From: Streptomyces omiyaensis
Lineage (GTDB): Bacteria; Actinomycetota; Actinomycetes; Streptomycetales; Streptomycetaceae
Length of the DNA: 64,000 bases
Assembly: GCF_014650895.1 (NCBI RefSeq)
Contig: NZ_BMVV01000007.1
Coordinates: 1-64,000 of the forward strand
Direction: 5' to 3'
A model generated the notes under the pieces. The model was not told the DNA's origin, did no database searches, and saw only the letters and a program-made list of their open reading frames with translations. Each line of letters opens with the position of its first letter. Position 1 is the stretch's first letter. Of this stretch, positions 28,832 to 36,763 are shown one piece after another. The position numbers were made by a program, and so were the translations under genes.

Positions 28832-28860
28832 TTGCGTCCCTCATTGCACTAGTGCATAAT
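28832..28860 (+). promoter_or_regulatory. MocR promoter with operator palindrome in the spacer
   Basis: TTGCGT (28832-28837), a 17-base spacer and CATAAT (28855-28860) form a promoter for the leaderless GTG at 28868. The spacer carries the perfect palindrome TGCACTAGTGCA (28845-28856), the likely MocR/GntR site controlling both divergent genes. Confidence 0.7.
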
Positions 28861-28867
28861 CTGGTTT

Positions 28868-30202
28868 GTGCTAGGAGAGTATCGGATCGAAGGCCGTCGC
28901 GCATCGGAGATCGCCGCCAGCGTCGAGCGGGGAGTGGGCTCCGGGGCCCTGGAGCCGGGCCGATCCCTGCCGCCCATGAGGGAGTTGGCCGCCGACCTCG
29001 GCGTGAACCCCAACACCGTCGCCGCCGCCTACCGGACCCTGCGCGAGCGCGGGGTCATCGAGACCGACGGCCGGCGCGGCAGCCGGGTGCGCCCGCGACC
29101 CGCCACCACCGCCCGGGGATCGCTGCGCGTCGAGGCGCCGCCCGGCGTCCGGGACCTCAGCGGCGGCAACCCCGATCCGGCCCTGCTGCCGCCGCTCGGG
29201 CCCGCGCTCGCCGAGGCGGCCCGGCGGTACGCCGAGCGGCCCGGGCTCTACGGGGAGGCCCCCCTCGACCCGGACTTCGCCCGGCTCGCGCGCGCCGCCT
29301 TCGACGCCGACGGCGTCCCCGACGGGCCGGTCGGCGTGGCCTCCGGCTCGCTCGACGCCATCGAACGGGTCCTCGCCGTCCATCTGCGGCCCGGTGACGC
29401 CGTCGCCGTCGAGGACCCCGGCTGGGGCAGCCTCCTCGACCTCGTGCCCGCGCTCGGCCTCCGGCCCGTGCCGGTCGCCGTCGACGACGACGGGCCGCTC
29501 CCGGACCACGTCCGGCGCGCGATCGAGCGGGACGGGGTCCGTGCGGTGATCATCACCGACCGCGCCCAGAACCCCACCGGGGCCTGCCTCGGTGCCGCCA
29601 GCGCGGCCGGGCTGCGCCGGGTCCTCGCCGACCACCCCGGCGTGCTGCTCGTCGAGGACGACCACGGCCACGGGATCGTCACCCGGCGGCTGCGGCCGCT
29701 CGCCGGGGTCACCGACCGGTGGGCGCTGGTCCGTTCGGTCGCCAAGGCCTACGGCCCCGACCTGCGGATCGCCGCCTTCACCGGCGACCCCGAGACCGTC
29801 GACCGCGTGCTCGGGCGGCAGCGCCTCGGCCCCGGCTGGGTCAGCCGTCTCCTCCAGCAGGCCGTCGTCCACCTGTGGGCCACGGACGCCGTCGACCCGG
29901 AGGCCGTCGCCGACGCCTACGGGGAGCGGCGCGACGCGCTGGTCCGCGCGCTCGCCCGGCGGGGCGTCGAGGCGCACGGCCGCAGCGGCATGAACGTCTG
30001 GGTGCCGGTCGCCGACGAAACGGGTGCCGTCGCCCGCCTCCTCGCCGCCGGCTGGGCGGTCGCGCCCGGCGCCCGCTTCCGCATCGCCACCGGGCCCGCC
30101 GTCCGGCTCACCGTCTCCCCCCTCTCCCCCGACGACATCGCCCCCCTGGCCGACGCCGTGGCCGCGGCGGCGGCGTCGGCACCCGCCCGCAGCTACGGCT
30201 GA
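28868..30202 (+). CDS. MocR-family regulator (GntR domain fused to aminotransferase)
   Basis: This 444-aa protein has a GntR winged helix at about 8-75 (SLPPMRELAADLGVNPNTVA) joined to a fold-type-I aminotransferase domain. The PLP-binding lysine is in VRSVAKAYGPDLRIA, and NPTGA follows the expected asparagine-loop pattern. MocR proteins sense pyridoxal phosphate or amines and switch a divergent gene, here the NimA-like oxidase-fold gene. GTG 28868 is leaderless, eight bases after the CATAAT box. Confidence 0.92.
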   Translation: MLGEYRIEGRRASEIAASVERGVGSGALEPGRSLPPMRELAADLGVNPNTVAAAYRTLRERGVIETDGRRGSRVRPRPATTARGSLRVEAPPGVRDLSGGNPDPALLPPLGPALAEAARRYAERPGLYGEAPLDPDFARLARAAFDADGVPDGPVGVASGSLDAIERVLAVHLRPGDAVAVEDPGWGSLLDLVPALGLRPVPVAVDDDGPLPDHVRRAIERDGVRAVIITDRAQNPTGACLGAASAAGLRRVLADHPGVLLVEDDHGHGIVTRRLRPLAGVTDRWALVRSVAKAYGPDLRIAAFTGDPETVDRVLGRQRLGPGWVSRLLQQAVVHLWATDAVDPEAVADAYGERRDALVRALARRGVEAHGRSGMNVWVPVADETGAVARLLAAGWAVAPGARFRIATGPAVRLTVSPLSPDDIAPLADAVAAAAASAPARSYG

Positions 30203-30240
30203 CGGGGCGACCCGTGGGGCGGGCCGTCGCCGCACGGGTG

Positions 30241-30400
30241 GGCGGTTGCCCCGGGGGGCCGCCGCACGCGGCGCTGGGACGGGGGCACCTGCCCGGGAGG
30301 TCGGGCGGTTGCCCCGGGGCGGGGCCGGGGACGGCGGGGCCGAGCGGTCGTCCCGGGGCGCCGCCGGCGCCCCTCCGGGCCCGGGGCCGGTCGTCCCGGG
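30241..30400. repeat. degenerate short repeats in the intergenic region
   Basis: The 212 bases between the converging MocR and DMT genes hold two exact copies of GGCGGTTGCCCCGGGG (30241-30256 and 30304-30319) and two related copies containing CGGTCGTCCCGGG (30346-30357 and 30388-30400). No gene is visible here. Confidence 0.75.
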
Positions 30401-30414
30401 TCCGCGGCCGGGCG

Positions 30415-31470
30415 TCAGGTGCGGGCCGGGGTCCTCCGCGGAGCCTCGGCCGGGGACGGGGCCGTCCGGGACGGGGCGGCGCTCCGGGAGGACGCGCGGG
30501 TCTGGGTGAGGGCGGCGCCCAGGAGGACCACCACGGCGCCCACCGGCGTGTTCCAGGCGAGGTGCTCGTCGAGGAAGGCCACGCCGGCGGCGGTCGCGAT
30601 GACGGGGATGAAGTACGTGACCATGGAGGCCGTCGTCGGGCCGACCTCCGCGACCACGCCGTACTGCAGCAGCATCGCGTAGCCGGTGCCCAGGGCGCCC
30701 AGGGCGATCACCGAGAGCAGCGGCAGAAGCTCCACGGAGTCCGGGAGCGTGGTGAAGAAGGGGGTGACCAGGGCCAGTTGCAGGGTCGCCACGCCGACCT
30801 GGCCGGTCGCCAGCGAGAGGTGGGAGGCGCCCGTGCCGCTCAGGGTGCGGCGGACGTAGATCCAGCCGACCGCGTAGCTGAACGAGGCCAGCAGCGCCAG
30901 CGCCGTGCCCGTCACGTCCAGGCCGGAGAAGCCCTGCCACGCGCCGAGGACCGTCAGGACGCCGATGAAGCCGATGCCGAGGCCCGCCGCGCGCACCCGG
31001 GTCGGCCGGTCCTCGGAGAGCGCCACGAGCGACAGGACCATGCCCCACAGCGGCGTCGTCGCGTTGCAGATCCCCGCCAGCGTCGACGGGATCGTCAGCT
31101 CCGCGTACGCGAAGAGCGAGAACGGCAGTGCGTTGAGCAGGAACGCCGCCACCGCCAGGTGCCCCCACGTGCGCGCCCCGCGCGGCAGCCGGTCCCGCTT
31201 CACCAGCAGCACCACGGCCAGCACCGCCGTGCCGAACAGCAGCCGGCCGAAGGCCACCTGGAAGGGCGCGAAGCCCTCCGTGCCGACCTTGATCAGCAGG
31301 AAGCTGAAGCCCCAGACGAGGGCCAGCACGCCGAAGCGGACCCGCCAGTCGAGGAGGCGCGCGCGGAGGCGGCGGGAGCCGGGGGAGGGGGACGGCGGGG
31401 AAGGGGCGGAGGGGGAGGGTGGGACGGCGGGCGAGGAGGGTCCGGGGGCGGGGGCGGCTGCGTGGCTCAT
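30415..31470 (-). CDS. EamA/DMT-superfamily transporter (third)
   Basis: This 351-aa protein has ten membrane helices, a proline/serine-rich N-terminus of about 45 residues and a basic C-terminal tail. The two EamA repeats show LALVWGFSFLLIKVGTEGF and STLAGICNATTPLWGMV. ATG 31470 is chosen; the frame is open to 31536. It is divergent from a LysR regulator across 73 bases with a dyad, so LysR probably controls it, as is common for YdcZ/RhaT-type exporters. Confidence 0.88.
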   Translation of the reverse strand: MSHAAAPAPGPSSPAVPPSPSAPSPPSPSPGSRRLRARLLDWRVRFGVLALVWGFSFLLIKVGTEGFAPFQVAFGRLLFGTAVLAVVLLVKRDRLPRGARTWGHLAVAAFLLNALPFSLFAYAELTIPSTLAGICNATTPLWGMVLSLVALSEDRPTRVRAAGLGIGFIGVLTVLGAWQGFSGLDVTGTALALLASFSYAVGWIYVRRTLSGTGASHLSLATGQVGVATLQLALVTPFFTTLPDSVELLPLLSVIALGALGTGYAMLLQYGVVAEVGPTTASMVTYFIPVIATAAGVAFLDEHLAWNTPVGAVVVLLGAALTQTRASSRSAAPSRTAPSPAEAPRRTPART

Positions 31471-31491
31471 GCACTCAGGGTGACCGGCCCG

Positions 31492-31512
31492 ATCTCGTAG
31501 AACAAGCGAGAT
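31492..31512. promoter_or_regulatory. LysR-type binding dyad
   Basis: ATCTCG-N9-CGAGAT in the short gap between the divergent DMT permease and LysR gene fits the T-N11-A pattern of LysR-family regulator sites. Confidence 0.7.
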
Positions 31513-31543
31513 TGTCTCGACCCCTTCCCTTAGCATTGCTTAC

Positions 31544-32446
31544 ATGTTGAACCTGGAGCGCCTGCGCACCCTCGACGCCGTCGCCCGGCACGGCTCCGTC
31601 AGCGGCGCCGCCGACGGGCTCCACGTGACCACCTCCGCCGTCTCCCAGCAGCTGTCCAAGCTGGAGCGGGAGGTCGGCCAGCGGCTCCTCGCCAAGAACG
31701 GGCGCGGGGTGCGGCTCACCGACGCGGGGCTGCTGCTCGCCGAGCACGCCGCCCGGATCCTCTCCCACGTCCAGCTCGCCCAGGCCGACATCGAGGCCCA
31801 GCGCGGCCAGGTCGTCGGCGAGGTCCGGCTCGTCGGCTTCCCGACCGCCGCCCGGGGCCTCTTCCCCGCCGCCCTCGCCTCGCTCCGGGCCCGCCACCCC
31901 GACCTCAGGGTCCGCACCGCCGAGTTCGAGCCCGAGCAGGGCGTGCGGGCGGTGATGCGGGGCGACGCCGACCTCGCGATCGTCCTGGACTGGAGCAATC
32001 GGCGGGCGCCGGTCCCGGGGGAGCTGGAGCGGGCCCACCTCCTCGACGACGCCGCGGACGTCGCCCTGCCCGCCGGGCACCGGCTCGCCGGGCGGGAGGC
32101 GGTGGACCTGGAGGACTTCGCCGACGAGGAGTGGGTCTCCTGGCCGGAGGGCGAGTTCTGCCACGACTGGCTGATGTTCACCCTCCGCTCCCAGGGCATC
32201 GAGCCGCGCATCGCCCACTTCGCGGGCGAGCACCACACCCAGCTCGCGCTCGTCGCCGCCGGGCTCGGCGTCTGCGTCACCCCCCGGCTCGGCCGGCCGC
32301 ACCCGGACGGCGTCGTCTGCGTCCCCGTACGGCAGCAGATGCGCCGGCACATCTACGCCACCTGGCGCACCGACGCCGGCCGCCGCCCCTCGCTGCGCGC
32401 GGTCGTCGAGGCGCTGCGGGAGGCGGGACTCCCGCACGCGGGGTGA
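31544..32446 (+). CDS. LysR-family transcriptional regulator
   Basis: This 300-aa regulator has a winged helix at 1-62 (LERLRTLDAVARHGSVSGAA, then SAVSQQLSKLEREVG) and a two-lobed effector domain at about 90-295 (VRLVGFPTAARGLFP). The ATG at 31544 matches the family start. It probably represses itself and activates the divergent DMT exporter through the dyad at 31492-31512. The ligand is unknown. Confidence 0.92.
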   Translation: MLNLERLRTLDAVARHGSVSGAADGLHVTTSAVSQQLSKLEREVGQRLLAKNGRGVRLTDAGLLLAEHAARILSHVQLAQADIEAQRGQVVGEVRLVGFPTAARGLFPAALASLRARHPDLRVRTAEFEPEQGVRAVMRGDADLAIVLDWSNRRAPVPGELERAHLLDDAADVALPAGHRLAGREAVDLEDFADEEWVSWPEGEFCHDWLMFTLRSQGIEPRIAHFAGEHHTQLALVAAGLGVCVTPRLGRPHPDGVVCVPVRQQMRRHIYATWRTDAGRRPSLRAVVEALREAGLPHAG

Positions 32447-32527
32447 GCGGGCCCGGCGGAGTCGGGGAGTCGGGGGGAGCCGGGGCGGATCCCCTCCCCG
32501 GGGCGGGTGGCGGGCCCGCCGAGTCGG

Positions 32528-32615
32528 GTGCCGGGTCCGCGTCGGATCGGGTGCCGGGTCCGCGTCGGATCGGGTGGCGGGCGTGCCGGACCGGGTGGCG
32601 GGCGTGCCGGACCGG
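32528..32615. repeat. two kinds of tandem repeat in the LysR-downstream gap
   Basis: Two identical 23-bp units starting GTGCCGGGTCCGCGTCGG (32528-32550 and 32551-32573) are followed without a gap by two identical 21-bp units starting GTGGCGGGCGTGCCGG (32574-32594 and 32595-32615). They lie between converging genes and code for nothing recognisable. Confidence 0.88.
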
Positions 32616-32641
32616 CGGGGCGGGCGGGGCGTCCGCGCGGG

Positions 32642-33109
32642 CTACGCTCCGCCGAGCTTGCGGAAGTCCCAGGAGGCGACGGCGTCCGGGGTCAGGCTGA
32701 GCCAGGCGTGCCGGCCGTCGTGCGGCATGGCGTCCAGACCGAAGTTCTTCGCGGCGAAGAGGCGTTCCACCGCGTCGAGTTCCGGGCACGGTTCGCCGGT
32801 GCGCGGCGCCTCGCCGACGAAGACGGCCGTCCCCGACAGCTCGGCCCCGCGCAGCTCGCCGTACTCCTCGCCGTCGTCCACGAGGACGGAGAGCCGCGGA
32901 TCGGAGCGCAGCTCGGCCCAGCGGCGGCTGCGGGTCAGCGAGTACAGCCAGAGCGAGGTGCCGTCCCACGCGAACCACAGCGCGCTCACATGGGGCCGGC
33001 CGTCCGCGGAGACGGTCGCGACCCGGCAGGTGCGCTGTTCGGCGAGGAAGGAGTCGAGCTCCTCCGGGGTCATCATGATCCGGCGTCCACGGCGCTGCGC
33101 GACGGTCAT
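32642..33109 (-). CDS. pyridoxamine 5'-phosphate oxidase-fold protein
   Basis: This 155-aa split-barrel protein contains RTCRVATVSADGRPHVSALW and WLYSLTRSRRWAELRSDPRL, which match the F420/FMN-dependent oxidase-fold families found in actinomycetes. Whether the cofactor is F420 or FMN cannot be read from the sequence. ATG 33109 has AAGGGGG upstream. A 25-bp dyad lies 17 bases before the start and probably controls it. Confidence 0.85.
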   Translation of the reverse strand: MTVAQRRGRRIMMTPEELDSFLAEQRTCRVATVSADGRPHVSALWFAWDGTSLWLYSLTRSRRWAELRSDPRLSVLVDDGEEYGELRGAELSGTAVFVGEAPRTGEPCPELDAVERLFAAKNFGLDAMPHDGRHAWLSLTPDAVASWDFRKLGGA

Positions 33110-33125
33110 CGTCCGCCCCCTTCTA

Positions 33126-33150
33126 GATTTCTGATGAGACGTCAGAAATC
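33126..33150. promoter_or_regulatory. divergent operator, 9-bp perfect inverted repeat
   Basis: GATTTCTGA (33126-33134), seven bases, TCAGAAATC (33142-33150). It lies between the minus-strand oxidase-fold gene and the plus-strand isochorismatase-like gene, and looks like a TetR or MarR site. No such regulator is adjacent. Confidence 0.75.
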
Positions 33151-33198
33151 ATGGGTGCGCGTCCACGCCGGTGCAAGGGGCACGAACGAGGGGGAGAG

Positions 33199-33915
33199 AT
33201 GAGCGGGAGCGGAACGACGGGCCGAGGAGGGGCGGAGGCCATGGGCCGAGGGGGAACCGCGGGCCGGCGCGAGGAACTGGAGGAGAGGCTGCACCCGGAC
33301 TCGGCCGTGCTGCTCACCATCGAGTGCCAGCAGGGCGTCGTCGGGACGGAGAGCGCCCTGCCCGAGCTCGCCGCCGTGGCCCGGAAGTCGGGCGCCCTGG
33401 CCAACGTGGCGCGGCTGGTCGACGCCGCCCACGGCGCCGGCGTGCAGGTCCTCCACGCCGTCGCCGAGCGGCGCCCCGACGGGCGGGGCTCCAACGACAA
33501 CGCGCGCCTCTTCCGCGCCGCCGCCCGGCTCCCCGTGCAACAGCACAGCGGTTCCACGGCGGTACGCATCGCGGAACCCATCCAGGTGGCCGACGAGGAC
33601 CTGGTGGTGCGACGGCTGCACGGCCTGTCCCCGCTGGCCGGGACCGACGTGGACGCGCTGCTGCGCAACCTGGGCTGCCGGACCCTCGTGGTGACCGGCG
33701 TCTCCGCCAACGTGGCCGTGCCCAACGCCGTCTTCGACGCCGTGAACCTCGGCTACACCGTCGTCGTGCCCCGGGACGCCATCGCGGGGGTGCCGGCCGA
33801 CTACACCCCCGCGATGATCCGCAACACCCTCGCCCTCGTCGCCACCATCGCGACCACCGACGACCTGCTGGCCGCCTGGAAGGCGCCCAGGCGTCCGGCC
33901 GCCGCCCGGCCCTAG
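33199..33915 (+). CDS. isochorismatase-fold protein lacking the catalytic cysteine
   Basis: This 238-aa protein has a low-complexity N-terminus of about 30 residues followed by the isochorismatase fold: SAVLLTIECQQGVVG, then GCRTLVVTGVSANVAVPNAVFDAVN and GYTVVVPRDAIAGV. In active hydrolases the GV(S/T)xxxC segment carries the nucleophilic Cys; here it reads GVSANVAV. The Asp of the first strand is Glu. Hydrolase activity is therefore doubtful. ATG 33199 has GAGGGGGAG just upstream. The stop TAG lies inside the CTAG target of a mobile element. Confidence 0.82.
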   Translation: MSGSGTTGRGGAEAMGRGGTAGRREELEERLHPDSAVLLTIECQQGVVGTESALPELAAVARKSGALANVARLVDAAHGAGVQVLHAVAERRPDGRGSNDNARLFRAAARLPVQQHSGSTAVRIAEPIQVADEDLVVRRLHGLSPLAGTDVDALLRNLGCRTLVVTGVSANVAVPNAVFDAVNLGYTVVVPRDAIAGVPADYTPAMIRNTLALVATIATTDDLLAAWKAPRRPAAARP

Positions 33916-33994
33916 GGGCGTCTTGTCGATCAGGCCGGATCGGGGAGCGGTGCCGGCCACCGCGAGCCCGGCGCGATCGGCAAGGCGCCCCTAG
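33912..33994. mobile_element. MITE-like element A with CTAG flanks
   Basis: CTAG at 33912-33915 and 33991-33994 flank about 75 bases. Their ends are imperfect inverted repeats: GGGCGTCTTGTCGATC on the left, and GGGCGCCTTGCCGATC read inward from the right (2 mismatches in 16). It has no ORF. CTAG duplication fits IS5-group transposases (YTAR target). The left CTAG contains the stop codon of the isochorismatase-like gene. Confidence 0.75.
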
Positions 33995-34231
33995 GGCCTG
34001 TCTGACCCTTCCCGTCGTGTCCGGCCCGCCCGGCACGCACTCCCCCGTAGCCCTTCGGGCACGGGAGGTGCCCCCATGCCGCACGGCCGAAACGCCCAAG
34101 TAGCTCCTTCCCCGAGCTCTCGGCTTCGCTCGAGCAGGGGAGACCCCGACCGAGGGCGCCCCGGCCGCACGCCGATCGCACGCACCGAACGACCCGGCCT
34201 GATCCGACGCCAATGGTCAGACAGGCCCTAG
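33991..34231. mobile_element. MITE-like element B with perfect terminal inverted repeats
   Basis: CTAGGGCCTGTCTGACC (33991-34007) is repeated as its exact reverse complement at 34215-34231, enclosing 207 bases with no transposase. The outer CTAG on each side is the likely target duplication, and the left one is shared with element A. Weaker complementarity continues inward for about 15 more bases. The interior has small hairpins (for example GAGCTCTCGGCTTCGCTCGAG) that are widespread in Streptomyces intergenic regions as I recall. Confidence 0.85.
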
Positions 34232-34243
34232 GCGGGCGGGAGG

Positions 34244-34660
34244 TCAGCCGAAGGAGATCTCGTCGCCCTTGACCTCGATCGGCTCCGGCGGCAGCGACGA
34301 CGTCGCCGGGCCCGAGGTCACGCTGCCGTCCGACATGTCGAACCGGCTCTGGTGGCACGGGCAGACGATCACGCCGTCCTTCACCTCGCTCACCGCGCAC
34401 CCCTGGTGGGTGCACTTCGACGAGAACGCCTTGAACTCCCCGGCCTTCGGCTGGGTGATGACGATTCCCCGGTCCGCCAGGACCTTCCCGCCGCCCACGG
34501 GGATGTCCCCCGTCTTCGCGAGCGGAGCCTCCGCGGCCCCGTCCGCGCCGCCGGTGCCGCCGTCGCCCTCGGCGTTCGTGCCCCCGCACGCGGCCAGCGC
34601 CGCCGACGCGAGTCCCGCACCGCCGGCCGCCACCACGGTCCGCCGTGCCACTCCGCTCAT
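34244..34660 (-). CDS. Rieske [2Fe-2S] lipoprotein, Tat-exported
   Basis: This 138-aa protein has a Tat-type signal (VARRTVVAAGGAG) ending in a lipobox (LAAC), an acidic Gly-rich linker, and a Rieske domain. Both cluster-binding boxes are present: CTHQGC and CPCHQS. It should be an iron-sulfur electron carrier anchored on the outer face of the membrane. Relatives often pair with FAD oxidoreductases, but none is next to it here. ATG 34660 is chosen. Element B ends 12 bases after its stop. Confidence 0.9.
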   Translation of the reverse strand: MSGVARRTVVAAGGAGLASAALAACGGTNAEGDGGTGGADGAAEAPLAKTGDIPVGGGKVLADRGIVITQPKAGEFKAFSSKCTHQGCAVSEVKDGVIVCPCHQSRFDMSDGSVTSGPATSSLPPEPIEVKGDEISFG

Positions 34661-34908
34661 GCCTGCCCCTCTCCCGCGCGGGCGCCGCGCACCGCGGCCG
34701 CCCCGCACCCGTCCCGATGTCCCGCCGATGTGTTCCGCAGGCGACGGTAGACGCAGTTGCTGTGACGTACGCCCCGTTCGGCGCAGACTCACCCCGATCG
34801 CCTGACAGTTCGCATTAGAGTGTCCGAACCTGGACAACCGACGGGTGAAGTGTCAAGCGCGCCGAGGATCCGGCGGAGGACCGGCGACGCCGGAACGGAG
34901 GCGACGGC

Positions 34909-36009
34909 ATGCGGACGGCGGCGGGGTCGGTCCACGCCCACCACGTGCGGGCCGTGGCGCTCGGTGCCGAACGGCGCGGCCTGGCCGCCGCGCCGCTGCT
35001 CGCCCGCGCCGGCCTGCCGCCCGAGCTGCTCGCGGGAGCCGCCGGTCCGGACCGGGTGTCCTCCCGCCGCTTCGGACGGCTCGTCCGGATGGTCTGGGCG
35101 GCCCTCGACGACGAACTGATCGGCTTCGCCGGAGCCCCTACCCGGGTCGGCACCTTCGCGATGATGGGTCACGTCGTCGTCCACGGCAGCCGGGACCTGC
35201 GCGAGGCGCTGCGCCGCGCGCAGACCTTCTACTCCCTCTTCCCCGGCGGCCCGAGCTTCCGGCTCGTCGAGCCCGCCGCACCGGCCGGGGGCGCGGAGGG
35301 CCCCGACGAGGCGCGGCTGGAGTTCGACGTCTCCGGGTACGACGACCCCCTCCACTTCGGTGCCGAGGCCACCGTCCTGGTCGCCCACCGCTTCGCCGGC
35401 TGGCTGGTCCGCCGCCGGATCGGCCTGCGCCGCGTCGAGTTCGCCCACCCCGAGCCCCGCCACGCCGCCGAGTACGCCCTCCTCTTCGGCGCCCCCTGCG
35501 TCTTCGGCGCCGGGCGCACCGCGGCCGTCTTCGACCGCGCCGACCTCGACGGACCCGTCCTGCGGGACGCGGACGCCCTCGGGGACTTCCTGCGCCGCGC
35601 CCCCGACGGGATGCTCGTCTGCTCGGAGTGGGGGAGCACCGCCACCGGACGGGTGCGCCACCTCATCGGCCGGTCGCTGCCCGCCGGGCCCGTCCCCACG
35701 CCGGAGGAGCTCGCCGAGCGGCTCTCGGTCAGCCCGCAGACCCTCCGTCGCCAACTGGCCGCCGAGGGCACCACGTACCAGCGGCTGCGCGACCAGGTGC
35801 GGCGGGACCACGCCCTCGCGGAGCTCGCCGCGGGCCGGGTCTCCATCGAACGGCTCTCCCGCCGCCTCGGCTTCTCCGAACCCAGCGCCTTCCACCGGGC
35901 CTTCCGCCGCTGGACCGGCGAGACCCCCCGCGCCTACCGGCTCCGCGACCGCGGCTCCCTCCCCGTACCCGGCCCGGAGCGCTTGTTGACGCGCGGTCAA
36001 CAAGGCTGA
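34909..36009 (+). CDS. AraC-family transcriptional regulator
   Basis: This 366-aa protein has an N-terminal arabinose-binding-like sensor (about 20-200, with FAMMGHVVVHGSRDLREALR) and a C-terminal double helix-turn-helix (about 260-350: LAERLSVSPQTLRRQLAAEG and RLSRRLGFSEPSAFHRAFRR). This domain order is typical of OruR/ArgR-like activators. ATG 34909 begins the homology. The 250 bases upstream, divergent from the Rieske gene, contain a small dyad TGTCC-N6-GGACA (34821-34836) and no gene. Confidence 0.9.
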   Translation: MRTAAGSVHAHHVRAVALGAERRGLAAAPLLARAGLPPELLAGAAGPDRVSSRRFGRLVRMVWAALDDELIGFAGAPTRVGTFAMMGHVVVHGSRDLREALRRAQTFYSLFPGGPSFRLVEPAAPAGGAEGPDEARLEFDVSGYDDPLHFGAEATVLVAHRFAGWLVRRRIGLRRVEFAHPEPRHAAEYALLFGAPCVFGAGRTAAVFDRADLDGPVLRDADALGDFLRRAPDGMLVCSEWGSTATGRVRHLIGRSLPAGPVPTPEELAERLSVSPQTLRRQLAAEGTTYQRLRDQVRRDHALAELAAGRVSIERLSRRLGFSEPSAFHRAFRRWTGETPRAYRLRDRGSLPVPGPERLLTRGQQG

Positions 36010-36124
36010 GCGGTACGGTCACAGCCGCCGTCCGCCGCCCGTCCTACCGTCCGGCCATGACCGAATTCGACCGGTCCGGGGCCGTACCGCACCCCGGCCG
36101 AAGGAGTCGCGGAAGGGGCCGCCG

Positions 36125-36736
36125 ATGAGAACCGGCCGCGTCCTCGGCGTCCTTCTCGGGACCGGCGCCCTGCTCTGCCTGCTCGCGGGAGTGGCCGTCA
36201 CCGCCCTCGGCGTCCGGGTCGACGGGTCCAGCATGGACCCGACCCTGCGCCCGGGCGACCGGATCCTCGTCTCGCCGGGCTCGGAGGGCCGGGTGCGCCG
36301 CTTCGACGTCGTCCTGCTGCGCGGCGGACGGCAGGACGCCCTCATGGTGAAACGGGTGATCGGCGTGCCCGGCGACCGGGTGGCGATCGCGTCGACCGGC
36401 ACGGAGCCCTTCCAGGTGCTGCTCCAGGAGGGCGGCACGGGACCCGTCCGCCGGGTGGTCGCCGCCCAGTGGGCCGACCGGGCCCACCGCGCCGGTGCGT
36501 GCTGCTCGGCGGAGGGCGCCGGGTCGGCGCGCGCGGAACTGCGGACCGTGCCCGAGGGCCGCTTCTTCTACCTGGGCGACAACCCCGACCTGTCCGACGA
36601 CTCCCGGCAGTACGGCTGGGGCGCGATCGACCGGGTCGAGGGCCGGGTCGGGCTGCGCGCCTACCCCGTCTCGGCGGCGCCCGGCCTCGGCAACCGGCCC
36701 GTCCTGGAGGAGTACGCGGGACCGCGGCCGCCGTAG
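36125..36736 (+). CDS. signal peptidase I
   Basis: This 203-aa membrane-anchored serine protease removes signal peptides. One N-terminal helix (about 5-29) is followed by the catalytic Ser in VDGSSMDPTLRPGD and the general-base Lys in MVKRVIGVPGD. Box D/E is FFYLGDNPDLSDDSR. ATG 36125 has GAAGGGG upstream. It lies alone after an AraC gene, not in the Streptomyces sip cluster, so it is probably an accessory paralogue. Confidence 0.92.
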   Translation: MRTGRVLGVLLGTGALLCLLAGVAVTALGVRVDGSSMDPTLRPGDRILVSPGSEGRVRRFDVVLLRGGRQDALMVKRVIGVPGDRVAIASTGTEPFQVLLQEGGTGPVRRVVAAQWADRAHRAGACCSAEGAGSARAELRTVPEGRFFYLGDNPDLSDDSRQYGWGAIDRVEGRVGLRAYPVSAAPGLGNRPVLEEYAGPRPP

Positions 36737-36763
36737 AGGGGGCCGGCCGGCGCCCCTCCGGGC

